Assembly (NCBI GenBank): GCA_021324445.1
Contig: JAJPJC010000155.1
Span: 1 to 56,322 of the forward strand
Length of the DNA: 56,322 bases
Source: Isosphaeraceae bacterium
Lineage (GTDB): Bacteria > Planctomycetota > Planctomycetia > Isosphaerales > Isosphaeraceae
Direction: 5' to 3'
In this document: in pieces, positions 1 to 8,324 of the stretch
Layout: each line of letters begins with the position of its first letter
Position numbering within the stretch: position 1 is the first letter of the stretch
The notes under the pieces: generated by a model
Told to the model about the DNA's origin: nothing
The model's input: only the letters and a program-made list of their open reading frames with translations
Databases searched by the model: none
Position numbers and translations under genes: made by a program

Positions 1-1
1 G

Positions 2-82
2 GCGGACCCACCGGACGAGGTCGAGAAGGGCCTGCCCGGAGATTACCGGAACCTCGCGCTCGACTGGAAGGAGGTTCTCTGA
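2..82 (+). pseudogene. C-terminal fragment of an unidentified protein
   Basis: An open frame enters from the left edge and stops with TGA at 80-82, ending in DWKEVL. I do not recognise the family. It lies exactly where the IS66 TnpC homology breaks off, so it may be the tail of the gene or element that recombined into the IS66 copy. The fragment is too short to assign a function and may be chance. Confidence 0.25.
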
Positions 83-103
83 GACGGCATTTCGCTGTGA
101 AGA

Positions 104-1124
104 CCTCGCGAATCCCCCCGTCGGAGCCCGCATAGATCCCGTCATAGCCGCTGAAGGCGTCCGCCTGCAGGTACCCCGCATAGCCGGCCAGGAACTGCAC
201 TGGCCCGTCGCGCTTGCGATTCTCCGTGAAGTCGTAGACGTCGTAAGGGACCGCGGCGGAGCCGATATACACCCAGAACTGTCCCCGGTGGCTGCCCGGC
301 GTGTCGCCGCCCAGCACCGTCACGTGCGTGTCGTCGGTCCAGATCACCGGACTGGTGCGCACCAACTCCTTGTCGAGCTCGTAGAGCGGACGGAGCAGGT
401 CGGCGACCCCGCCCACCCAATCGCAGAGCGTGCTGCGGGACAGGTGAAGGCCATAACGCGTCGAAATATCTTCGAATCGGTACAGCGGCAGATGCTCGGC
501 GAACTTCGAGACGACCACCTCGGCCAACACACCCGCTCCGGCGATGCAGCCGCTCAGGGGTCGAGGCGGGGTCTCGGGAGCCACCACGCCATCGCGGCAG
601 TGCGAGCAGGCGTACTTGGGCAAGACGTGGACATGGAGTTCGAACCGGGCCGGGATGAATTCCAGGACCCGCGCCTCATCCTCGCCGATCCGCGCCTTGG
701 CCTCGCCGCAATGCGAGCAGACCTTCTCGGCCTCGGGCACATCGTGCTCGATGCGGACCTGCGGCAGTTGATCGTAATCCGGCCGGCGCGATCGCCGCGA
801 CCGCGGCGCGGTGCCGGGGGCGCGGGCCGGCGGCTCGGGCTCGGGGAGCGGCGCGACGTCCCCGAGTGCGTCGATCTCGAAGAGGTGCCCCTGCCCGGGG
901 GCCTCGATCAGCCGCTCCCGCCGCGGGCCGAAGACATAGCGGCGGTAGAGCTCCAGTTGTCGCCGCAATTCCTCGACCGTCTGCTCGTGCTCCCGGGTGG
1001 CCTGATCGTGGAGCTTCGCGGCCTCTCCGAGCGCGGCGCGGAGGTCCTCGACCTGCTGACTGAGCCGGTCGAGCCGGTCGTGACAATCGCGAAGATCGGT
1101 GGGCCACGCGGCGGGATGACTCAT
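104..1124 (-). pseudogene. tnpC: IS66 transposase TnpC, C-terminal part lost
   Basis: This is the DDE transposase of the IS66 element. The frame begins at ATG 1124 (MSHPAAW) with a coiled N-terminal helix region, then a zinc-binding motif (CSHCGEAK and a later CSHC pair), and then the catalytic region with IWTDDTHV, the first catalytic aspartate block, and YLQADAFSGYDGIYAG, the second. After GGIREV (about base 105) the usual continuation with the WAHARR block and the catalytic glutamate is absent and the reading frame runs on into unrelated sequence to the window edge. About 340 of an expected 500 or so residues remain. It starts 32 bases after the tnpB stop. The enzyme should be inactive. 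Confidence 0.8.
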
Positions 1125-1155
1125 AATAAATATTATAGGATGAGCACTCCATATT

Positions 1156-1542
1156 TCAAGGGGCGGGCGGCCGATTTTCGGCCTGAGGCACGGGTCGTCG
1201 GTACCGTTTGCGTTGCCGCGCCGAGCCCAGGTCGATGCCGGAGAGGATTAGCGCCAATTGGGTGGCGGTCATCTCGATCGCCATGGCCTGAGCCGGGGCG
1301 GCGGGGATCTGGAACGAGCCCATCTCCAGCCGCTTGTACCAGATGGCCAGCCCATCGCCGCGATCCCAGTAGAGGATCTTGAGGCGGTCGCGACGTCGGT
1401 TGAAGAAGAGGTACAGGTGACCGGAGGTGGGGTCCTGTCCGAAGGCGGTGGTGACCAGCCCGGAGAGGGCGTCGAAGCCCTTGCGGAGGTCGGTCGGCGG
1501 GATGTGGCAGAACACCCGGACGGGATCGGGGAGATGGATCAT
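1156..1542 (-). CDS. tnpB: IS66 accessory protein TnpB
   Basis: The 128-residue product is the IS66 Orf2/TnpB type. Visible family hallmarks are DLRKGFDALSGLV near residue 18, HLYLFFNRRRDRLKILYWD near residue 43, and WYKRLEMGSF near residue 68. The exact role of TnpB is unclear in the family, but it is needed for transposition of IS66 elements. The start codon overlaps the tnpA stop (ATGA at 1542-1539), so the two are translationally coupled. The length is normal and no lesion is seen. Confidence 0.93.
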   Translation of the reverse strand: MIHLPDPVRVFCHIPPTDLRKGFDALSGLVTTAFGQDPTSGHLYLFFNRRRDRLKILYWDRGDGLAIWYKRLEMGSFQIPAAPAQAMAIEMTATQLALILSGIDLGSARQRKRYRRPVPQAENRPPAP

Positions 1543-1907
1543 CGGGGGTCTCCGGAGTCGGTACTGGCGCGCGCGACGGCGCGAACGATGCGGCAGGCCA
1601 GGCGGGCGTCGGTGGTGGGGATGCGAAGGCGGATGCCATTGGGGAGATCGGCCACGATCGGCGGTGCTTCGGCGGGGGTCAGCTCGGCGAGGCGCACGGT
1701 GACGGGGAGGAAGGCCGGGGGCGCGGGCGTTGCGGGAAGAGTGGCGGCGAGTTCGCTGAGCCGAAGCCGGCGTTTCCAGGAATGAAACGTCGCGGTGCTG
1801 AGACCTTCCTGGTCACAGAATTGAGCGATCGTCAGCCCGCTATCGACCTGCCGATGGAGGCGCTGGCGCCACAGGGCGTGGAGTTGGAGGTCCGGGGTCC
1901 TGGCCAT
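1539..1907 (-). CDS. tnpA: IS66 accessory protein TnpA
   Basis: The 122-residue product is the small IS66 Orf1. An N-terminal helix-turn-helix of the type ALWRQRLHRQVDSGLTIAQF followed by STATFHSWKRRL is visible in residues 10-50; this part is expected to bind DNA. The C-terminal half contains a basic segment with LPNGIRLRIP, usual for the family. It is the first gene of the element, beginning 81 bases inside the terminal repeat at 1988, and its stop overlaps tnpB. Confidence 0.9.
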   Translation of the reverse strand: MARTPDLQLHALWRQRLHRQVDSGLTIAQFCDQEGLSTATFHSWKRRLRLSELAATLPATPAPPAFLPVTVRLAELTPAEAPPIVADLPNGIRLRIPTTDARLACRIVRAVARASTDSGDPR

Positions 1908-2051
1908 GGGTAGGCTCCTGGGAAGGGACAGAGTGGTCCGCTTCGCAGGCTACCAGACCCCGCAAGAATGGTTATTCCGGACGCTTACGTTTCTGGCACA
2001 AGCGAATTGACAAGCTGACGTCGTGGGCCACGACCGGCAGGAGCGGAGGCC

Positions 2052-3071
2052 ATGCCTAACGACCTTGTGAAGGTGCCGGTGACGGGCATAGCTGCAGCCG
2101 GCAAGGCGGCGGTGCCAGGGCTGGTGCAGCGGGCTGGGGGCGCGGCCCTCTATGCATGGGAGGAATTCTTTGAAGGCGAGATCGCCAACGCGCATACCCG
2201 CAGGAATTATGACCACGCGGTTCGCCGATTCCTCGCCTGGAGCGAGACTCAGGGGCTCGATCTCCTCGACGTGACGCCGGGCAGCGTGGGCCGGTATTTC
2301 CGCGAGCTGCCCCTCGCCGTCCCGACCAAGAAGCTGCACCTAGCGGCCCTCCGCAAGTTCTTCGACCGCCTGGTCAACCGCCACGTGCTCGTGATCAACC
2401 CGGCCGCCACCGTCCGGGCCGAGCGCTATTCCACAGTCGAAGGGAAAACGCCCGAAATCCAGAAGAGACAGGCCGAAGCGCTGCTCAGGTCGATCGAGAC
2501 CACCTATCTGGCGGACACCGGAATCAGGCCAGACCTGGTGGGCCTGCGCGACCGGGCGATTCTCGTCGTCTTGATCTACACCGCCGCCCGAGTCGGCGCC
2601 GTCGCCCGGCTCTCATTCCAGAATCTGCGCCACGACGGCATGGACTACGCGCTCCGCTTCTCCGAGAAAGGCGGCAAATCCCGCGAAATCCCGGTCCGCT
2701 CCGATCTCCAGAAGATCCTGCTTGCTTACATCCGGGCCGCCGGCATCAGCGATGGCCCCCTCTTCCGCACGGCCGCGGGCAAGACCAAGGCCCTGACGCG
2801 GAACCCGATGACGCCCATCGACATCTGCCGCATGATGAAACGGCGGCTCAAGGCGGCCGGGCTGCCTACGGATTTCTCGCCGCACTCCTTCCGCGTCACG
2901 ACCATCACCGACCTGCTGGAGCACAACACGGCGCTGGAAGACGTCCAGCACCTCGCCGGCCACGCCGACCCGCGCACCACCCGCCTCTACGACCGGCGGC
3001 GGCGCAAGGTCACGCGGAACATCGTCGAGCGGATCTCCATCAACATCGACGCTGACGGGGAATCTCCATGA
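2052..3071 (+). CDS. Tyrosine recombinase/integrase
   Basis: The 339-residue protein is a XerC/D-like site-specific recombinase. An N-terminal SAM-like core-binding domain spans about residues 35-125 (TRRNYDHAVRRFLAW), and the catalytic domain about 135-325. All catalytic residues are visible: Arg180 in TAARVGA, Lys206 in SEKGGKSR, His278 and Arg281 in HSFR, His304 in GHAD, and nucleophile Tyr313 in TRLYDRR. It would cut and rejoin DNA at a pair of short inverted sites. It follows the IS66 end directly and precedes receiver-domain genes. Its substrate (attachment site, dimer resolution site or cassette) cannot be told from here. It appears intact. Confidence 0.92.
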   Translation: MPNDLVKVPVTGIAAAGKAAVPGLVQRAGGAALYAWEEFFEGEIANAHTRRNYDHAVRRFLAWSETQGLDLLDVTPGSVGRYFRELPLAVPTKKLHLAALRKFFDRLVNRHVLVINPAATVRAERYSTVEGKTPEIQKRQAEALLRSIETTYLADTGIRPDLVGLRDRAILVVLIYTAARVGAVARLSFQNLRHDGMDYALRFSEKGGKSREIPVRSDLQKILLAYIRAAGISDGPLFRTAAGKTKALTRNPMTPIDICRMMKRRLKAAGLPTDFSPHSFRVTTITDLLEHNTALEDVQHLAGHADPRTTRLYDRRRRKVTRNIVERISINIDADGESP

Positions 3072-3085
3072 CGAGCCCTCCCTAG

Positions 3086-3220
3086 GCCTTCGCTTTCCGC
3101 CCGGAATTCGTCCTGCTGGACATCGGTCTGCCCGGCATGAACGGCTATTAGGTTGCACGACAACTCAGGCAGGAAGGGCTGCAAGATACCGTCATCATCG
3201 CCGTCTCCGGCTACGTGTAA
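3086..3220 (+). pseudogene. Response-regulator receiver fragment with internal stop
   Basis: Translation gives FVLLDIGLPGMNGY, a TAG stop at 3149-3151, then VARQLRQEG and VIIAVSGY before TAA. This is the middle of a CheY-like receiver domain: phospho-acceptor Asp in LLDIGLPG and the conserved Ser in VSGY. The normal codon at the stop would be GAG (GYEVA), so one base change explains it. Neither N- nor C-terminus is present. It resembles the intact receiver gene that starts at 3464 (LLLDLALPGLDGY, VTGYG) and looks like a decayed paralogue. Confidence 0.75.
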
Positions 3221-3463
3221 TCTTGTTCGGTAAATGACATGGAAGCTTGCGCGCTATCTTGCAGGCAGATTCAGCCCCATCTAAAACTGGTGGTACATGC
3301 TCTGTAGAAAACCCGTGAACCTCGGTGCACCGGGCGTCGTAGTATGAGATGGGATTACGAGCAAATCCCCGCGCCGGGTCCTCCAGGTCGCCTACGACGA
3401 CGCCCCCGCGGCTCCCGGCTGGCACCGGATGCCGATGGCCCCTCCTCGCAGGCAGAGGCATCC

Positions 3464-3910
3464 ATGATCCCCGCAGCGATCGGCGATCCCTCACTCGCGT
3501 TTCGCATCCTCGTCATCGGCGACGACCGCGATACCGCCGAGACCACGGCCCGATTCCTGGAAACCTTCGGCCACGATGTCCGCATCGCCCTCGACGGCCA
3601 TGAGGCCATCGAGATCGCCCGCCGCCAGCGGCCGGGACATTTGCTGCTCGATCTCGCCCTGCCCGGCCTCGACGGCTATCAGGTCGCGGCCCGGCTCCGT
3701 CAGGAGCTGGCCGGGCCGCTCGTCATCATCGTCGTCACCGGCTACGGCCGGGAGGAAGACCGCCAGCTCTCCCGCCAGTCGGGCATCGACCATCACCTGC
3801 TCAAGCCGATCGACCTCACCGCCTTGCTGTCGCTGCTCTCATCGTCCACCGCGTCCCCGGTGTCCTCGATGCCCGCAAGATCACAAGATCACGCCGCCCC
3901 CAATGTATAG
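3464..3910 (+). CDS. Stand-alone response-regulator receiver protein
   Basis: The protein of about 148 residues is essentially one receiver domain. FRILVIGDD carries the acidic pocket, LLLDLALPG the phospho-acceptor aspartate, VIIVVTGYG the switch Thr, and HHLLKPID the conserved Lys. No output domain follows; the tail is low-complexity (SSSTASP). ATG 3464 is chosen because the domain begins directly after it, although the frame is open further upstream. Planctomycetes and other bacteria often have such receivers at the end of histidine kinases or free. Its kinase partner is not in the window. Confidence 0.85.
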   Translation: MIPAAIGDPSLAFRILVIGDDRDTAETTARFLETFGHDVRIALDGHEAIEIARRQRPGHLLLDLALPGLDGYQVAARLRQELAGPLVIIVVTGYGREEDRQLSRQSGIDHHLLKPIDLTALLSLLSSSTASPVSSMPARSQDHAAPNV

Positions 3911-4600
3911 TCTAAATAAACCATGTCGACTTGGAGTTCTTGCGACACACGATTATAATAAGCCTCCCTGGCTGACCGCCGGTTCCGAACAGGGATCGCT
4001 CTCTTCCAGGGGACCGGGAAGCGACCGAGGCCGCTCGCCCCCGGTTTTTCTGCCCCCGCCGGAAGCTTGATAAAGCGGCGGGCGGGCCGGGAGCGGATCA
4101 TGCTGGGGGAGCACGAAGAAAGGTCCGCGCTCTCATGCCCGGTGCCGGCGTGTCCGGAGACCTCGAAGGACCCGGGAGACCGCCACCCCCAGGCCCGCGC
4201 TTCTCCCGGGCATTCTCGACCGCCGGCTTGGCGGAGAGAGGATCGCGTCGTTGAAAAAGTCAACGTCCCGGGGCTCGATTCGTCGCCTTTCCTGGATTCA
4301 GCCTATGTTCTTAGTATAGGAGATGCGTTCAGGGCCGTGGGGCGGACACGAATATGACATTGCGTCCTCCCCGGCGGTCGGATCCGCTCGCCGCGAGCCC
4401 GGCTCCGGAGACGCGGGGTACTCCAACCGGCCATGTGGAGGTGGCCCATGCCCATCGGCCCGCGCCCCAGCCTCGGCGGCCGCACCACCACCGGAGCGAT
4501 CGTGGAGAACCCTGATCGCAACGACGATCCCCATCGGATGGATTCTCGGGCGAGTCCGCGGGGCGCACGCATCCGCTGTCTGACTGGCCGACGCCGCCTG
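3911..4600. other. Intergenic region, no gene recognised
   Basis: About 690 bases hold only short open frames with no family resemblance or consistent coding signal. An AT-richer patch around 3905-3960 could contain promoter elements, but no convincing -35/-10 pair was found. No repeat or terminator was identified. Confidence 0.5.
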
Positions 4601-4837
4601 GTGGATCCGACGACTTGTGAGCGTGACTATGCCGCGGCCGAACAGGAATTCATGCAGGCGATGCAGGAATACAAGGAGGCCAGCGGCCGGCAATTCCCGA
4701 CATGGAGCGAGGTCCTCGAGGTGCTCCGGAGGCTGGGCTACGAGAAGCCGAGGCCGGAGAAGTCCTCGGCGTCATCGACCGGGCCGACCGGACTCCGGCC
4801 GGGACGAGATCGCGCCCGGACAGTTCGGTTCAATTGA
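4601..4837 (+). CDS. Small conserved planctomycete protein ([10 protein letters not shown] type)
   Basis: The product of about 78 residues starts at GTG 4601 as [17 protein letters not shown], followed by [31 protein letters not shown] and a variable tail. I recognise this pattern from many short planctomycete proteins of unknown function; the conserved DPTTCE start and the [12 protein letters not shown] helix are its signature. An ATG at 4538 in the same frame would add 21 residues not found in the family as I know it, so the GTG start is preferred. No function can be assigned. Ten bases separate it from the next small gene. Confidence 0.65.
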   Translation: MDPTTCERDYAAAEQEFMQAMQEYKEASGRQFPTWSEVLEVLRRLGYEKPRPEKSSASSTGPTGLRPGRDRARTVRFN

Positions 4838-4847
4838 GGTTGACGCC

Positions 4848-5105
4848 ATGTTTACGTTCGTCCCCGCGCGCTATGAGATCACCACCGAAGACGGGAGGCC
4901 CGTGACCGCCGGGCTCTTCAAGTCCGCCGATGGGCTACTCGATGTCATCCGGGGTCAACGTCGGGGCACCTATCGCGTCTACCGCCGGCTCGGATGGAGT
5001 CTACACCTCGAAGGGGAGTCGGAACTCTGGGGAGAATTCGTTCACCGCGGAGGTGGAGAGGTCGCTAGCCATCTGATCCCGGTCGAGGAACGGTCGCCGG
5101 TCTGA
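4848..5105 (+). CDS. Hypothetical protein, about 85 residues
   Basis: ATG 4848 is preceded by TTGAGGTTGACGCC, which includes a usable GAGG element. The product MFTFVPARYEITTEDGRPV continues as a compact alternating beta/turn sequence (GTYRVYRRLGWSLHLEGESELW) with no signal peptide or membrane segment. No known domain is recognised. It follows the [10 protein letters not shown] gene by 10 bases and is probably co-transcribed with it. Base composition at codon third positions is GC-rich as in the neighbours, which supports it being a real gene. Confidence 0.6.
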   Translation: MFTFVPARYEITTEDGRPVTAGLFKSADGLLDVIRGQRRGTYRVYRRLGWSLHLEGESELWGEFVHRGGGEVASHLIPVEERSPV

Positions 5106-5415
5106 ACCTCCGACACCGGATCGCCCAACGTCCGCGGTTCCCGGCCCCGCAGGCCGTCGAGATCCACACCGCCAGGCATCGCCGGCCCGATATTGACGCG
5201 GGCGCAGTCCCACCCCCGGCCGGCGGCCGCTTCCCTGGCCCGAACCGCCCGCGGGAGATCATGATCCGTGCCGATCAGGCAATCGGGATCGATCCGCCTC
5301 ATCGGGCCCATCGCAGACTCGCCCTGCCGAACTGGATGGAGCCCAACACCGGCTCTATTATCCGTCATCCGGCCCGTATCGTCGGCCCATGGGCCCGCCG
5401 GGCTCGTGCGTGCGA
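5106..5415. other. Intergenic region with one doubtful minus-strand frame
   Basis: A minus-strand frame of up to 125 codons (5419-5042) covers this stretch, with a segment MRRIDPDCLIGTDHDLP, but it overlaps the end of the gene at 4848-5105 and matches nothing I know. It may be a decayed gene. Nothing else is seen. Confidence 0.3.
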
Positions 5416-5946
5416 TCAACGCAACCGTTTAACGATCAAATTGTATTGCAGGCCCTTCAACGCGGCGAGCCTCGTCGCCTCCCCATAAGGGTATTCCCCC
5501 GGTTTGATCATCATGGTTAGGACGTCTCCCAGGCTCCTACCTTCCGGCATGGCACGCGTCGTCGAATAGCTCGCTTTCCCAGTCCCGCCGTTCAGGATCA
5601 TCAGGAATTTCAGGATACCAGGTGCTCCCCCGGTACTATCGCCGAATACGATCAGGCTCGTCCGGAACGACCCATCGGCTTCCGCCCGTTCGGGCGACGA
5701 CGCGCCAACCACGGCGATGCCGGGATTGTCCGGGACGACTTCTGCCCATGTCTTTACAGGCGAAAATATCTCCAGTTTTTTGACAATCGCACCATCCTCG
5801 TCGACGATGTCGTCAACCAGGACGCGGAAGACGTCGTCCTTCGCCGCCTCGGCCTTGGTTGCTGTGCGAGCCGCAAGGCCGCCGAGGCAGGTGAGGATCG
5901 CGGTCACCGTGACCACCAGGGTGGATTTACTCCTCGTCACCAGCAT
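5416..5946 (-). CDS. Exported hypothetical protein
   Basis: The 176-residue product begins MLVTRSKSTLVVTVTAILTC, a basic N-terminus followed by a hydrophobic stretch to about residue 25, then ARTATKAEAAKDD, which looks like a signal peptide with Ala-rich cleavage region. The mature part (about 140 residues) has no recognised domain; segments such as FRVLVDDIVDEDGAIVKK and IAVVGASSPERAE suggest a small beta-rich secreted domain. It stands alone between two gaps, so the context gives no function. The start is ATG 5946. Confidence 0.7.
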   Translation of the reverse strand: MLVTRSKSTLVVTVTAILTCLGGLAARTATKAEAAKDDVFRVLVDDIVDEDGAIVKKLEIFSPVKTWAEVVPDNPGIAVVGASSPERAEADGSFRTSLIVFGDSTGGAPGILKFLMILNGGTGKASYSTTRAMPEGRSLGDVLTMMIKPGEYPYGEATRLAALKGLQYNLIVKRLR

Positions 5947-6328
5947 GAGTCTCTGACCTCCATCTGTTTGGATGGGATATACAGACTTCGTGCAGTCCCC
6001 CCAGTCGGGCCTATTCGATCACCATGTTACCGATGTTGCAAGGCGAATCGACGCCCGGGCTCCTCGAATGCATGATTGCGTACATTCGTAATGGCGTGCA
6101 TTTGTCTGCCATCATGAAGATCCGCTCCGCATCTCGGCATTCTCCTCATCCCGGTCGGTCTCCTGGTCGGCTACATGCCCACATGAGCCGGCCTGATGAA
6201 TCCGGAACGTTCCATCCGCCCGTCCCTCATCTCGGACTTGCGATATCCCTTGTGTTCCGTCACCATGAGTAGGCATGGTTGTCGAGGGACGGCCTTTTCT
6301 GGCATGGTCCGGCGGGGGGCGGGCGGGC
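5947..6328. other. Intergenic region, no gene recognised
   Basis: About 380 bases between the divergently transcribed exported-protein gene and the FHA gene. Promoters for both should lie here, but no clear consensus was found. Open frames are short and unlike known proteins. Confidence 0.5.
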
Positions 6329-7567
6329 ATGGCCGATGAGGGCTGGCTGTTTCTGGAAGCGTGTGGAGCGGCCGGGCCGCTCCGCTTCGAGTGGGCCGGT
6401 CCGACGATGATGGGGGTGCGCAGCCAGGATGTCGAGCAAGCGGCTTTCGTGGTCGGCCGCGATCCGGCGGCCGACCTGGTCCTGGATGACCCGAGCGTGG
6501 AGCCTTATCACGCATTCTTCCAGGTCGTCGATGGCCGGCTCTTCGCGTTCGATCTCGGGAGTACCGCCGGACTTCGCTGGGGGGAGATTCCCCGCGCGGC
6601 GGGATGGATCAACCGAGGGCAACCGCTCAGGATCGGCCGGTCTACGGTCCGCCTCGTCGGCGGCGACCGCCCAGGAGAGGAACCGATCATCGAGCCTGCT
6701 CCGACGACGTCGCGATACGCGAGCCGGCTTAACCTACCGAGGGTGCTACTGGAGTTCCCGCCTACGGCCGGGGCGAAGGAGGGCCGCCACAAGCGGGATG
6801 GCCTGAATCGAGTCCTCGTGATGGCCGGCAGCTCGGAGCGCTGCAAGCTCCGGGTCGTGGGACAAGGTGTCGCGAGATTCACATGCGCCCTGATCCGTAC
6901 CCCGACGGGCCTCTGGATGGCCAATATCCTCCCGGGCGCAGGCGCGACGGTCAACGGGGTATTCTGCCGCTTCGCACGGCTCGAAGACGAGGACGTCGTC
7001 CAGATTGGCCCATTTGATGTCCGTGTCATCTACGGCGAAACGAAGAAGACGCCACTCGTCCGGGCACCGACCTCTCTGGAGACCCCCACCGTCGGCCCGT
7101 TGGTCCGGCCACGCGACCTCGGCGACATGATCCTCTCTCGCGACGAGCCGCCGCCCGAGGCTTTGCTCCAGTCGTTGCTCGAGCAGGCAGGGAGCGACCT
7201 CGGACCCTCGTCGTCGCCTTTCGGACAGGCGCTCGTCCTGATGGTGCGGCTGCTGGGCGAGGTCCATCGCGATCACCTGGCACTCGTCCGCGACGAGCTG
7301 GCGGAGATCCGTCGGCTGAGTCGAGACATGGAACAGATACGGGGCGAGATGCGGCAGCCCGTGCCTCGCCCCCTTCCCTCGCCGCACGCCGATCCCCCCA
7401 ATGGGACGAGCCACGCGGCCGACTCCGGCCCCCGGCCCGGGCTGGAAAATGCCCCGCGACCCGGTCCGGAAGCTGTCCGGGAGATCATCGGCGAGCGGCT
7501 CGAAGCCTTGGAGCGCGAGCGCCAGAGCCGCTGGCGGAAGTTGCTGAGACGATTGACCGGGTCTTGA
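6329..7567 (+). CDS. Protein with two FHA domains and a coiled-coil tail
   Basis: The product has about 412 residues from ATG 6329 (MADEGWLFLEACG); an upstream start at 6275 is possible but adds an atypical leader. The first FHA domain shows VVGRDPAADLVLDDPSVEPYHAFF and LFAFDLGSTAG, the GR, SxxH-like and N/S-type phosphothreonine-binding positions. A second, more divergent FHA follows (RCKLRVVGQGVARFTCALI, MANILPGAGATVNGV, LEDEDVVQIG). After residue 240 come a linker, a helical segment (LVRDELAEIRRLSRDMEQIRG), a Pro-rich region and a basic C-terminus. It probably reads Thr phosphorylation by a Ser/Thr kinase, a common planctomycete signalling style; no kinase is nearby. Confidence 0.85.
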   Translation: MADEGWLFLEACGAAGPLRFEWAGPTMMGVRSQDVEQAAFVVGRDPAADLVLDDPSVEPYHAFFQVVDGRLFAFDLGSTAGLRWGEIPRAAGWINRGQPLRIGRSTVRLVGGDRPGEEPIIEPAPTTSRYASRLNLPRVLLEFPPTAGAKEGRHKRDGLNRVLVMAGSSERCKLRVVGQGVARFTCALIRTPTGLWMANILPGAGATVNGVFCRFARLEDEDVVQIGPFDVRVIYGETKKTPLVRAPTSLETPTVGPLVRPRDLGDMILSRDEPPPEALLQSLLEQAGSDLGPSSSPFGQALVLMVRLLGEVHRDHLALVRDELAEIRRLSRDMEQIRGEMRQPVPRPLPSPHADPPNGTSHAADSGPRPGLENAPRPGPEAVREIIGERLEALERERQSRWRKLLRRLTGS

Positions 7568-7773
7568 ATAATGCCCCGATGTCGCGCCTCGTTCCCCCGG
7601 TTCGCTCCGTGGATTCCCGGCCATTCTTCTCCATCGCCGGGTCGATGGCCATCTTCTACGGTATGAGTTCAAATAATTTTATATATTAATTAATAGATGG
7701 TGCCTCCCGTTCGAGTAGGGGTATCCCCGCTCGCCATCTCCACTGGCCGTTGATCCATCGATGCGAGGGCCTC

Positions 7774-8265
7774 TTGTCCATCCATCGCCGCATCCTCTTC
7801 CTGGACGACGACCCGGCTCGGGGACTCCGGTTCAAGGGCGACAATCCCGAGGCGGTCTGCGTCGAGACCGTGGCCGACTGCGTCCGCGCACTCGGCGAGC
7901 CCTGGGACGAGGTCCACCTCGACCACGACCTGGGGGGCGAACAGTTCGTCGACCACGAGCGTGATGACTGCGGCATGGCCGTCGTCCGCTGGCTCTGCGA
8001 GCAGCCGCGCCCCCACCTCCGGCCTTCCGTCTTCGTGATCCACACGCACAACCCGGGCGCGGCCGTTGCGATGGCCTTCCAGCTCCGGTCGATGGGCTAC
8101 AACGTCCAAGAACACCCGTTCGGGGCCCCCTCACCTCGCCAGGGCGCTCGCCGCCCCGCCTGGATCTCAGGCTTCGGGGATCTCCTGGCCCGCATCCTGC
8201 CAATGCGCCGTCCGGGAGATCGACCCGTGAAACGAAAAAGGCCGCCCCGGCGGGACGGCCTGTGA
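7774..8265 (+). CDS. Cyclic-phosphate-processing-type receiver domain protein
   Basis: The product of about 163 residues resembles the receiver-like family often linked to cyclic-phosphate RNA processing. Key blocks are RILFLDDDPARG near the N-terminus, WDEVHLDHDLGG with the central aspartates, DCGMAVVRWL, and VFVIHTHNPGAAVAM. The C-terminal 45 residues are basic and variable. TTG 7774 (or TTG 7750) is the start; no ATG lies before the first conserved strand. The last codons overlap the minus-strand terminator at 8261-8235, so the end KRKRPPRRDGL may be dictated by that hairpin. An AT-rich tract at 7665-7700 may hold its promoter. Confidence 0.75.
   Translation: MSIHRRILFLDDDPARGLRFKGDNPEAVCVETVADCVRALGEPWDEVHLDHDLGGEQFVDHERDDCGMAVVRWLCEQPRPHLRPSVFVIHTHNPGAAVAMAFQLRSMGYNVQEHPFGAPSPRQGARRPAWISGFGDLLARILPMRRPGDRPVKRKRPPRRDGL
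8235..8261 (-). terminator. Rho-independent terminator of the polysaccharide locus
   Basis: On the minus strand the sequence AGGCCG-TCCCGCCGGGG-CGGCCT forms a GC-rich hairpin directly followed by TTTTT. It lies 64 bases after the stop of the last glycosyltransferase gene (8325) and inside the 3' end of the convergent receiver-protein gene. On the plus strand there is no T-run after the hairpin, so it should act mainly on minus-strand transcripts. Confidence 0.8.
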
Positions 8266-8324
8266 TTCTGGCTCGCTCGATGTCGTACGGGATCGCATGG
8301 GGGGGCGGCGGGGGGGCGGTCTCA

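Larger units (their letters stand above)
1..1988 (-). mobile_element. IS66-family insertion sequence, truncated
   Basis: The three-gene IS66 arrangement (tnpA, tnpB, tnpC) is read on the minus strand. The outer end carries a typical IS66 terminal repeat, GTAAGCGTCCGGAATAACC, starting at 1988 on the minus strand. The opposite end is missing: recognisable TnpC sequence stops near base 103 and is replaced by unrelated DNA. The element is therefore a remnant that cannot move by itself unless complemented and given a second end. Confidence 0.85.

Noticed and set aside
288..1382. 364-codon plus-strand frame across the IS66 element
   Set aside because: It lies opposite tnpC and tnpB, is Arg/Gly-rich and has no domain, a typical antisense shadow at high GC.
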